A DNA stretch of 5,602 bases from Methanoregula sp. (GCA_022710665.1 JAKLGN010000088.1:1-5602), one strand, 5' to 3'. Numbered from the stretch's first letter, positions 1-5,528 are shown. Notes: generated by a model from the letters alone, not told the origin. Numbers and translations: made by a program.

Positions 1-170
1 ACCCTGCCCGGACCAACTGCCCGGCAGCAGAACGCGGCTGCCACTGCCGAGTCCACCCCGCCGCTCACGCCGATCACGATCCCTTCACACCCACTGTTCC
101 AGTAGGTATACCGGATCATCTGCTCAACCTGCCCCATCCTGCACCCGAGGTCCCCGGCCGAACACATCAT
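1..170 (-). CDS. nadE: NAD+ synthase, N-terminal part (runs off the left edge)
   Basis: NadE amidates nicotinic acid adenine dinucleotide to NAD+ using ATP, the last step of NAD biosynthesis in the cytoplasm. Only the first 56 codons are in the window. They contain a hydrophobic strand followed by an intact N-type PP-loop, SGGVDSA at residues 36-42, which binds the ATP pyrophosphate. The Cys-rich opening (C3, C10, C28, then C48-C49) and the strand GIVIGV before the PP-loop match my memory of methanogen NadE proteins, which usually run about 250 aa. Two ATG codons stand in tandem (168-170 and 165-167), and an in-frame stop lies ten codons upstream, so the start is one of these two. No clear Shine-Dalgarno precedes them. 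The gene lies 79 bases downstream of the TtuA-like gene on the same strand and may be co-transcribed with it or use its own weak promoter. Other PP-loop amidotransferases are possible, but the start-to-loop spacing favours NadE. Confidence 0.85.
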   Translation of the reverse strand, partial: MMCSAGDLGCRMGQVEQMIRYTYWNSGCEGIVIGVSGGVDSAVAAAFCCRAVGPGR

Positions 171-249
171 TTTAGTACATTGGACAAATGGAGTTTTTCA
201 ACTGTTCGGTTTTTTCTGCAGCGGTTCTCTCTTTTCCTCACCAATACGC

Positions 250-975
250 TCACCTGTCATTATCTCGATCAGCATTGCCGTTACTGAGCTGTTCCGCAAG
301 ATGCAGGAGCGCATATCTCGTTGACGGGTGATGCCCGCAATAGTCTTTGAGATAAGCCACGGTATCCCCTGGGAGGAGCTCTTCAGACGGCGTGCCGAAA
401 GAACTGCTGATTCCTGTTCCCTGATGGTCCCAGTAGAGGTCTATCTCGTCAGATGGGATCGTCATGAAAGGACAGATTACCGGGATCGAAAATCTCACTT
501 CCTGAGTGGGGTGTAAGAGCCTGCCAGTGTCACCGAAAAGAAACGTGCCAAGCACGCGCTGCGCGATGTCGTCGAGTGATGTCGGGAGTGCTACCTTTGT
601 CACCCCTTCACAGGCAGCAGCAATGGATCCTGGCTGTTCCGGCATTTTGATGCCGGAGACTCGGAGAAGTTGTGCGATCTTCATGGCGGCTGATCGGCTA
701 TTTCCCTTGGCATCCTCTTTTTGAGGAAGTATCGCGCTCAGCCGGATGTCCCTGCGGTCAGCGGTCAGTTTTTGTAAGAAGCAGAGGAGCGCAGCGCTTT
801 TTTTATCGCCGGAAACAACAACGGCGAGATGGTCCCCACGCATCATCCAGCGGTGCGAACGGATGGAACGTTTTGCCCGTGTTTCGATGTCCAGAACCAG
901 GTGCCGGCCGCACAGGTGCCGGCCGGAGTATGGCTGGAAGAAGACGGCTTCATTCCTGCATTTGTCACACCGCAT
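250..975 (-). CDS. Degenerate TtuA/NcsA-type PP-loop protein (tRNA 2-thiolation ATPase family)
   Basis: This is a 241-aa cytoplasmic protein related to the TtuA/NcsA/CTU1 family, whose members activate tRNA uridine with ATP for 2-thiolation. The N-terminus has the family zinc knuckle: C3, C6, C22 and H25, followed by a basic helix (about residues 31-42) and GDHLAVVVSG. The PP-loop is altered to SGDKKS (55-60) where the family has SGGKDS, so the aspartate is gone. The LDD..Q segment (134-139) and FGDTGRL (147-153) correspond to the family's LDDEAQ and RGD.ERL. The CxxC catalytic pair that normally precedes the LDD segment is absent; C122 stands alone there. The C-terminal zinc finger is also missing, and the protein is shorter than the usual roughly 300 aa. 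The start is fixed by TGAGG ten bases upstream. The frame is intact and codon use looks normal, so it appears to be a maintained gene with a changed function rather than a pseudogene. Family assignment is fairly sure; activity is not. Confidence 0.72.
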   Translation of the reverse strand: MRCDKCRNEAVFFQPYSGRHLCGRHLVLDIETRAKRSIRSHRWMMRGDHLAVVVSGDKKSAALLCFLQKLTADRRDIRLSAILPQKEDAKGNSRSAAMKIAQLLRVSGIKMPEQPGSIAAACEGVTKVALPTSLDDIAQRVLGTFLFGDTGRLLHPTQEVRFSIPVICPFMTIPSDEIDLYWDHQGTGISSSFGTPSEELLPGDTVAYLKDYCGHHPSTRYALLHLAEQLSNGNADRDNDR

Positions 976-985
976 AAGTGTTTTT

Positions 986-990
986 CCTCA
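986..990 (-). promoter_or_regulatory. Ribosome binding site of the TtuA-like gene
   Basis: TGAGG on the minus strand lies ten bases before the ATG at 975. It supports this start over any internal methionine and indicates a leadered mRNA. Confidence 0.55.
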
Positions 991-1021
991 GGTAAGGTTG
1001 CTGAACGGAGATGTTGAATCT

Positions 1022-1056
1022 TGTGCCCGGCCAAGGGCGGCACATCCAAAGATGTG
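1022..1056. promoter_or_regulatory. Two overlapping inverted repeats in the divergent control region
   Basis: TGTGCC (1022-1027) pairs with GGCACA (1039-1044), and CACATC (1041-1046) pairs perfectly with GATGTG (1051-1056) across a four-base loop. They share the CACA at 1041-1044, so as RNA they would be mutually exclusive, and as DNA they offer three TGTG/CACA half-sites. The second repeat abuts the TATA-like element at 1057. It would occupy the TFB/upstream position of the RIO2 promoter and the space between TATA and start site of the minus-strand promoter, a plausible position for an operator. Binding by any regulator is inference. Confidence 0.4.
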
Positions 1057-1065
1057 ATTTTATAG
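1057..1065 (+). promoter_or_regulatory. TATA box for RIO2, readable on both strands
   Basis: ATTTTATAG lies 27 to 35 bases before the RIO2 ATG at 1092. Archaeal transcription starts about 25 bases downstream of the TATA centre, which predicts a start near 1086 and a nearly leaderless RIO2 mRNA. This fits the absence of a Shine-Dalgarno before that ATG. The complement reads CTATAAAAT, also a good TATA box. It would start the minus-strand transcript near 1036 and give the TtuA-like gene a leader of about 60 bases that carries its ribosome binding site. Confidence 0.55.
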
Positions 1066-1091
1066 TCTGCCACATAACCACAATTGTTAGT

Positions 1092-1949
1092 ATGGTCGTT
1101 GCCGCGGACCAGATCCGCTCCCTCAACAGGTACGAGAAAACCATTCTTCTCGCACTTGAACGCGAGATGAAGCGCTACTCGTGGGTGCCGCTGGAACAGC
1201 TGAAGGTCGCGACAAAACTCTCGGAGTCAGAGATCAACTACCGGCTCTCACGCCTGATCGGGTGGGGGATGGTCCGGTTCAATCCCGTTCCCTACGACGG
1301 GTATGCACTCGTATTCGGCGGCTACGATACCCTTGCCCTCACAACCCTGACGAGAAAAGGGACCATATCCGCCTTCGGGACCCTGATTGGTGAGGGGAAG
1401 GAGTCAGTTGTCTACGATGCCCTCGGTCTCGGACCGGTAGCGATCAAGTTCCATCGCATAGGCCAGCGTTCGTTCAACTCCGTTCGGCTCAACCGCGAAT
1501 ACATGCCCGGGGAAGGGCACTGCCCGTGGCTGATTGCCTCGAAAAAATCCGCGGAGCGGGAGTACCTCGCCCTCAAGATCCTGCACCCTGCTGTCAGTGT
1601 GCCCCTGCCCATCGACCAGAACCGGCATACTGTTGTCATGTCGCTCATCAACGGGCAGAACCTGAACCGGTGCCGGCTTGATGAACCAGGCGATGTGCTG
1701 GATGAAATTCTCGATAACCTGCAAAAGGCATTCGGTGCCGGTTTAATCCATGCCGATCTTTCCGAGTACAATATCCTGATAGAAGACGGAAAATGCGTTA
1801 TCATCGACTGGCCGCAGTGGGTGGAGACCACACACCCGAATGCGCAGACAATCCTTGAACGGGACATCGACAATATCCTTGTGTATTTTTGGAGAAAATA
1901 CCGGGTAACCTATGACAGAACGGATGCGATCCGATGCGTGACCGGCTGA
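1092..1949 (+). CDS. rio2: RIO-type serine/threonine protein kinase Rio2
   Basis: Rio2 is an atypical kinase/ATPase that acts on pre-30S (in eukaryotes pre-40S) particles in late small-subunit maturation. The 285-aa product has the full Rio2 layout. Residues 1-90 form the N-terminal winged-helix domain special to Rio2. The nucleotide loop GEGKES is at 100-105, the ATP-binding lysine K118 lies in VAIKF, the catalytic loop HADLSEYN at 220-227 has D222 and N227, and the metal-binding aspartate D239 lies in IIDWPQ, the Rio counterpart of DFG. All key residues are present and the length is normal. The frame stays open upstream to an ATG at 1011, but I chose the ATG at 1092. The winged helix begins right after it, the extra 27 residues do not resemble the family, and the TATA box at 1057-1065 lies inside that extension. 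It is the first gene of an operon and overlaps the next gene by 16 bases. Confidence 0.93.
   Translation: MVVAADQIRSLNRYEKTILLALEREMKRYSWVPLEQLKVATKLSESEINYRLSRLIGWGMVRFNPVPYDGYALVFGGYDTLALTTLTRKGTISAFGTLIGEGKESVVYDALGLGPVAIKFHRIGQRSFNSVRLNREYMPGEGHCPWLIASKKSAEREYLALKILHPAVSVPLPIDQNRHTVVMSLINGQNLNRCRLDEPGDVLDEILDNLQKAFGAGLIHADLSEYNILIEDGKCVIIDWPQWVETTHPNAQTILERDIDNILVYFWRKYRVTYDRTDAIRCVTG
1921..1933 (+). repeat. Short inverted repeat immediately before the COG2433 start codon
   Basis: CGGAT-GCG-ATCCG is a perfect five-base inverted repeat that ends directly before the ATG at 1934, inside the last codons of rio2. No Shine-Dalgarno is present there. It could hide the start in an mRNA hairpin until ribosomes translating rio2 open it, which would couple the two genes. 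It is short enough to be chance. Confidence 0.25.
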
Positions 1950-3904
1950 AGGTCTTTGGTATCGATATCATCAAAGGCTCGGTGAGGTCCCGTTCCCGCC
2001 GCCCGATGTACGCTCTTGTCCGGATGGACGGCGGGACGATCGAGAGTGAAAGCGAGGTCTCGATGTTCCGCCTGTTCCGGATGCTCACCGATGAACAACC
2101 GGATATCCTTGCCGTGGACAGCCTTCAGGAGATAGCGGCTGACCAGCATGAACTCTTCTTCTTCCTGCAGGGACTTCCCCCCCGGACCCGGCTCGTCCAG
2201 GTAACCGGCGGAGAACGCAAGGAGACGCTTGGCAAGGTCGCAGCCCGGTACAATATCAGTTTCAACCGCTTCGATCCGTTTGCCGAAGCCCGCACCACCG
2301 CACAGGTAGCCTCCCTTGGGGCCGGGGCAGAAGTAATCGCCTTCCTGAACGAGAGTGAAGTGGTGGCAAGCCGCCACCGTTCCCCGGGAAAGGGCGGATG
2401 GAGCCAGAACCGGTACGTCCGGAAGATACACGGGGCTGTGCAGCTGAAAGGCCGGGAGATCGAGATGGCGCTTGCTGCTGCAGGTCTCCGGTACGAAAAG
2501 AAGGAGACGAAGGCGTTCGGAGGGTGCAGCCGGGTGGCGTTCCGTGTCTTTGCCACCCGTGATCAGGTTCCTGTATCGACCTATCGCGGGGCTGATGTGC
2601 AGGTACGGATCAACGGGAAACGACTTGAACGCATACAGTTCCGCCCGCTCTCGATAAAACCCCGGTATCTCATTGTCGGAATCGACCCCGGCACGACAAC
2701 GGCGGCAGCTGCACTTGATCTCGATGGCAATCTGCTCCACCTCATGAGTTCCCGCCAGATGACCATGTCGGACGTGATAGAATCGCTTTACAAAGTGGGA
2801 AAGCCCCTTATTGTCGCAACCGATGTGCAGGACATGCCGTATTCCGTGGAGAAGATAAGACGGGCGTTTTCTGCTATCGCGTTCGTGCCAAAACAGGATG
2901 TCAGCGTGGACACAAAAGTGGAGCTGACCTCCCCGTTCGAGTATGCCAACGACCACGAGCGGGATGCTCTCTCGGCTGCGCTGAACGCATACCGCCAGTA
3001 CCGGCACAAGTTCCAGAACCTCCAGAAACGCATCCCTCCGGGGCATGATCTCGATGAGGTCAGGGCGCGGGTAATCCGCGGCCAGTCCCTCGAGATGGTC
3101 CTTACAGATATGAAAGTCCCGGTACGGAAACCGGAGGCAACTGAACCCGCGCCGGTGCCGGCGGAGAGTGGCAGGCACGATGAACGTGTGCGGGTGCTCG
3201 ACGGTATCGTGAAGCGCCTCCGCACGTTTGTGGCCGAGCTGCAGGAAGAGGTCAAGGCAAAGGAGTACGAGATCCAGCGATTGCAGGCCCGTATCCGCAA
3301 GGTCCATTCCACCCGGGATGCTGTCCTTGCAAAAGATGTGGAAATGGTGAAACGGGATGCCGTGATCCAGAGCCTGAAGAAACGGCTCCGCAAAGAGGAA
3401 CGGTATAACCGGAACCTCGCAAAGCGCCTGACACGGATCAAAAAATTTGCGGAGTTATCAATGGAAGGGGAGGTTGTCCCGGTGAAGGTGATGGATTCCC
3501 TGACCAAAGACGGGCTCCGTCGTCTGGAGGAAGACACAGGGATCGACGAGGGCGATACCATCTTCGTGATCCGGACAGACGGCTGGGGACGCAATATCGT
3601 CAGGGATCTCGCGGAATTGCGGGTGAATGCAGTGATCGCCGCATCCGGCACCCTTGCCGCTGGTGATCCCCAGATGTTACCGTTGTTCCGGGAGGCGGGC
3701 GTCCCCTTGCTCTCTGATGTTGCGGCCGGTGTTCAGGTCAGGGGAAAACAGGGACTTGCGGCGAAAGCGACCCTTGAATCCGCTATCCATGACTGGCAGG
3801 GCCAGCAGGAGAAGCACGAACGGGAAAAGAAGACTCAGCTGATCGAGCACATCTTCAAGGAGTACAAGAGCGAACGGGGTAAGGAGGTGCGGAAGGGTGG
3901 ATGA
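1934..3904 (+). CDS. COG2433/DUF460 protein: RuvC/YqgF-like RNase H-fold protein with coiled coil
   Basis: This is a 656-aa archaeal protein of unknown function. Residues 6-140 look like a first RNase H-like module (GIDI at 9-12, ILAVDS at 58-63). A conserved stretch, PGKGGWSQNRY, lies at 151-161. Residues 246-355 form a clearer RuvC/YqgF-like module: GIDPGTTT at 249-256, a second acidic strand IVATD at 293-297, and a last helix with HxxDA at 341-345. D251, D297, D340 or H341, and D344 are therefore likely metal ligands. Residues 417-505 are charged heptad-like coiled coil. Residues 540-598 look like an alternating alpha/beta fold, and the tail (625-656) is Lys/Arg/Glu-rich. There is no signal peptide or membrane segment. 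The ATG at 1934 is the only start after an in-frame stop at 1913-1915. It overlaps rio2 by 16 bases, hinting at a link to ribosome or RNA metabolism. Nuclease activity is inferred from fold motifs only; a recombination or DNA-repair role is equally open. Confidence 0.85.
   Translation: MRDRLKVFGIDIIKGSVRSRSRRPMYALVRMDGGTIESESEVSMFRLFRMLTDEQPDILAVDSLQEIAADQHELFFFLQGLPPRTRLVQVTGGERKETLGKVAARYNISFNRFDPFAEARTTAQVASLGAGAEVIAFLNESEVVASRHRSPGKGGWSQNRYVRKIHGAVQLKGREIEMALAAAGLRYEKKETKAFGGCSRVAFRVFATRDQVPVSTYRGADVQVRINGKRLERIQFRPLSIKPRYLIVGIDPGTTTAAAALDLDGNLLHLMSSRQMTMSDVIESLYKVGKPLIVATDVQDMPYSVEKIRRAFSAIAFVPKQDVSVDTKVELTSPFEYANDHERDALSAALNAYRQYRHKFQNLQKRIPPGHDLDEVRARVIRGQSLEMVLTDMKVPVRKPEATEPAPVPAESGRHDERVRVLDGIVKRLRTFVAELQEEVKAKEYEIQRLQARIRKVHSTRDAVLAKDVEMVKRDAVIQSLKKRLRKEERYNRNLAKRLTRIKKFAELSMEGEVVPVKVMDSLTKDGLRRLEEDTGIDEGDTIFVIRTDGWGRNIVRDLAELRVNAVIAASGTLAAGDPQMLPLFREAGVPLLSDVAAGVQVRGKQGLAAKATLESAIHDWQGQQEKHEREKKTQLIEHIFKEYKSERGKEVRKGG
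3881..3888 (+). promoter_or_regulatory. Strong Shine-Dalgarno of thiL
   Basis: AAGGAGGT stands eight bases before the GTG at 3897, inside the last codons of the COG2433 gene. It decides the start: the nearby ATG at 3901 is out of frame with thiL. It is the strongest ribosome binding site in the window. Confidence 0.8.
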
Positions 3905-4760
3905 CCGGGAGCTTCTGAAGGTAGTGATGGGGATTGTAGGAAAGGATAAGTGCCTTGATGACTGTGCGGAAATTCCCTGCGGTGAACAGGTTATGGTAGT
4001 AACAACCGACATGCTCCACCGTACTACGGATTTTGTCCCGGGGATGACCGACTGGCAGGCCGGCTGGATGAGTGCTGCGGTCACGCTCTCGGATATTGCG
4101 AGCATGGGTGCAGCGCCGACATACCTGCTCATCGCGGTCGGACTGGATGACTGGAAGTGCCTTGCCGGAGTGATGCAGGGTGCAAAGGACTGCTGCACAA
4201 AATACGGGGCGGAAATCGTCGGGGGGGATATCGACCGGCACAACGAGCTGACGGTCGTGACCACCGGTCTCGGCCTGGTCAGCAGGAGGGATATTGTCAG
4301 GAGGAGCGGTGTCTGGCCCGGCGATCTGGTCTGTGTCACCGGGGTTCCCGGGCAGGCGCAGGCATGGCTCGAGGGTTATCGCCAATTCGAAAAAGCACTA
4401 TTTGAACCGCAGCCCCGGGTTGTGGAAGGGCAACTCCTTGGCAGGGCCGGTGTCAGCGCGATGATGGACGACAGCGACGGGATAGCGCTCTCCCTCTACG
4501 ACATGATGAGCGTGAACGACTGCGGTTTTTCCATCGACACTGCAAAGCTTCCTCTCCCCGCAGGTATCGCTGCCGCTCAGGCAAGTGAGCTGGCACTGTA
4601 TGGTGGCGGGGACTACGAGCTGATCTTCACGATCCCACCGGAACGGTATCCGGTAAACGGGGTTTCCTCAACGGTGATTGGAAAGGTTATCCCTGAGAAG
4701 ACCGTCCTTGTCGACGGAGTCCCGCTGGAGAAACGCGGGTACCAGCACCGGTGGGAGTGA
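3897..4760 (+). CDS. thiL: Thiamine-monophosphate kinase
   Basis: ThiL phosphorylates thiamine monophosphate with ATP to thiamine pyrophosphate, the final step of cofactor synthesis in archaea. The 287-aa product belongs to the AIR synthase/PurM-like fold. In order: DDCAEI (21-26) holds the first metal-binding aspartates, TTDML (36-40), LSDIASMGA (64-72), GGD (109-111), DSDG (192-195, the family's ISDG) and GGGDYEL (236-242), which lines the active site. These place it with ThiL rather than HypE, SelD or PurM. It is slightly shorter than the common 300-330 aa. The usual Gly before the first DD is Leu here, which I believe is a feature of its relatives. The start is GTG, chosen because it follows a near-perfect Shine-Dalgarno; an ATG four bases on is out of frame. 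It overlaps the stop of the COG2433 gene by eight bases and is the last gene of the operon. No TPP riboswitch is visible upstream. Confidence 0.92.
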   Translation: MDDRELLKVVMGIVGKDKCLDDCAEIPCGEQVMVVTTDMLHRTTDFVPGMTDWQAGWMSAAVTLSDIASMGAAPTYLLIAVGLDDWKCLAGVMQGAKDCCTKYGAEIVGGDIDRHNELTVVTTGLGLVSRRDIVRRSGVWPGDLVCVTGVPGQAQAWLEGYRQFEKALFEPQPRVVEGQLLGRAGVSAMMDDSDGIALSLYDMMSVNDCGFSIDTAKLPLPAGIAAAQASELALYGGGDYELIFTIPPERYPVNGVSSTVIGKVIPEKTVLVDGVPLEKRGYQHRWE

Positions 4761-4781
4761 CGGGCACGGAACCGGGGTTTC

Positions 4782-4789
4782 TTAAATAC
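4782..4789 (+). promoter_or_regulatory. TATA box upstream of the 153-aa protein gene
   Basis: TTAAATAC, preceded by TTTC, lies in the 74-base gap after thiL. It predicts a transcription start near 4811 and a leader of about 24 bases before the ATG at 4835, so this gene probably has its own promoter. The T-rich GTTTCTT just before it (4777-4783) may also help end the upstream operon transcript. Confidence 0.55.
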
Positions 4790-4805
4790 CATAAACAAGA
4801 GACAA

Positions 4806-4817
4806 TTCAGTACTGAA
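4806..4817. promoter_or_regulatory. Perfect 12-bp palindrome at the predicted transcription start
   Basis: TTCAGTACTGAA is a perfect palindrome whose centre falls at 4811/4812, about 26 bases after the middle of the TATA box, where transcription should begin. A dimeric repressor bound here would block initiation. The related string CAATGCAGTACT recurs at 5367-5378 (compare CAATTCAGTACT at 4803-4814). The regulator is unknown and operator function is inferred from position and symmetry only. Confidence 0.4.
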
Positions 4818-4834
4818 AAGTTCGGGCACACGAG

Positions 4835-5296
4835 ATGGAATCCCTGGAAAGCAAACTGGACCGGCTGTCGCATGAGCAGCGGAAGGAGACTGAAGACTTT
4901 GTGGACTTCCTTCTCTCGCGGTCAGGGGGGCAGGCAGGTACCCCTCCGGATGCCTCCCGCGATCCCCCTCCGGTCCTGAACGAAGCGCCGCCCCTGCTTT
5001 CTTCGATCGAACCGGTGCACATCATGGATACCCGGCCGGTCAGGTTGCAGGATCCTGCCGGGACCGATGAACGGCTGGCAGCCGCCCCTGCAGCAGCAAG
5101 TGACGGGACAGATCCCGCTCCGTTCCACGAAATCGGCGGGGGCATCCAGGACCGGTTCACCCACGACTACATGGACTACGGTAAGTACGAACACCCCCCA
5201 TCACCGGCAACGGACGCGGTGCAGAAGGTCAAGCGGAAGATCATTGCCCGGGAAAAGCAGGAAAAGCCCCGCCATCTTCTCGACTGGGTTGACTGA
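4835..5296 (+). CDS. Conserved-looking hypothetical protein with DUF2281-like N-terminal helix
   Basis: I do not recognise this 153-aa protein. Residues 1-29 form a charged amphipathic helix ending in DFVDFLLSR, resembling the short helix of DUF2281 and some antitoxin-type proteins (a pattern such as LPEE..EVLDFVEFLL). Residues 34-55 are proline-rich and probably disordered; 81-97 are Ala/Pro-rich. Residues 96-119 are rich in acidic and aromatic residues (HDYMDYGKYE), and 126-145 form a Lys/Arg-rich helix that ends in RHLLDWVD. There is no signal peptide, membrane segment or cysteine, so it is likely a cytoplasmic, partly disordered adaptor or regulator. ATG 4835 is the first in-frame methionine with a promoter at the right distance; no Shine-Dalgarno is evident. 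No toxin partner gene is adjacent, which argues against a classical toxin-antitoxin pair. Preference for this frame over the opposing minus-strand frames rests on the promoter and on codon-like composition. Confidence 0.68.
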   Translation: MESLESKLDRLSHEQRKETEDFVDFLLSRSGGQAGTPPDASRDPPPVLNEAPPLLSSIEPVHIMDTRPVRLQDPAGTDERLAAAPAAASDGTDPAPFHEIGGGIQDRFTHDYMDYGKYEHPPSPATDAVQKVKRKIIAREKQEKPRHLLDWVD

Positions 5297-5412
5297 TTCG
5301 GCTTTTCCCGATCTCTCAAGAGTCTTCTGCGGATGAATTCTGTGGTTGCGATCGTATATCAGAGAGCAATGCAGTACTAATCTGAAACACACGGGGGGCC
5401 CGGGATTTCAGG

Positions 5413-5455
5413 TCCATCCTCATCAGAGCATGCGTGGGTAATCCAAGGGGATGGA
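5413..5455 (+). other. Stem-loop, nine base pairs
   Basis: Bases 5413-5421 (TCCATCCTC) pair with 5447-5455 (GGGGATGGA) over nine positions, eight Watson-Crick and one T-G, around a 25-base loop. A small alternative hairpin (GAGG 5454-5457 with CCTC 5462-5465) competes for the 3' end. Together with the next stem-loop it could form a small structured RNA. A transcript is not shown. Confidence 0.3.
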
Positions 5456-5480
5456 GGGCGTCCTCACCTCCTTATTCACG

Positions 5481-5502
5481 AACCGGGCATAACTCTCCGG
5501 TT
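5481..5502. other. Stem-loop AACCGG/CCGGTT
   Basis: AACCGG at 5481-5486 pairs perfectly with CCGGTT at 5497-5502 around a ten-base loop. It lies just beyond the poly-T tract of the minus-strand gene, so it does not precede the T-run as in an intrinsic bacterial terminator. It may belong to a plus-strand RNA or be chance. Confidence 0.3.
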
Positions 5503-5517
5503 ACAGATAATGGATAC

Positions 5518-5528
5518 AAAAAAAAGAA
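5518..5528 (-). terminator. Poly-T terminator of the gene entering from the right
   Basis: On the minus strand the sequence reads TTCTTTTTTTT, beginning 15 bases after the stop codon at 5544-5546. A T-run without a required hairpin is the usual archaeal terminator, and its position supports the partial gene beside it. Confidence 0.6.

Noticed and set aside
672..1057. Several plus-strand frames of 62-103 codons opposite the TtuA-like gene.
   Set aside because: They are Arg/Ser/Cys-rich with no ribosome binding site, and they overlap a minus-strand gene with recognisable family motifs.
1011..1091. A longer RIO2 start at the ATG at 1011.
   Set aside because: The added 27 residues do not look like the Rio2 N-terminus and would run through the TATA box and the inverted repeats.
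1910..3307. A 465-codon open frame on the minus strand, antisense to the COG2433 gene.
   Set aside because: Its translation resembles no family and its start has no promoter context. The sense frame carries clear conserved motifs and strong gene linkage. Long antisense frames are common in GC-rich coding DNA.
2788..3651. A 287-codon minus-strand frame inside the COG2433 gene.
   Set aside because: The product is dominated by Ser and Arg, the usual sign of a shadow frame, and it lies fully within a well supported gene.
3840..3896. A TPP riboswitch controlling thiL.
   Set aside because: The region upstream of thiL is coding sequence of the previous gene and shows no thi-box-like sequence.
3677..4385. 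Minus-strand frames of 220 and 176 codons opposite thiL and the end of the COG2433 gene.
   Set aside because: They are antisense shadows: Pro/Ser/Thr-rich and without motifs, while thiL is unambiguous.
4807..5194. Minus-strand frames of 117 and 90 codons opposite the 153-aa protein.
   Set aside because: They are Gly/Ser/Arg-rich, while the plus frame has a promoter at the right distance and helix-like ends.
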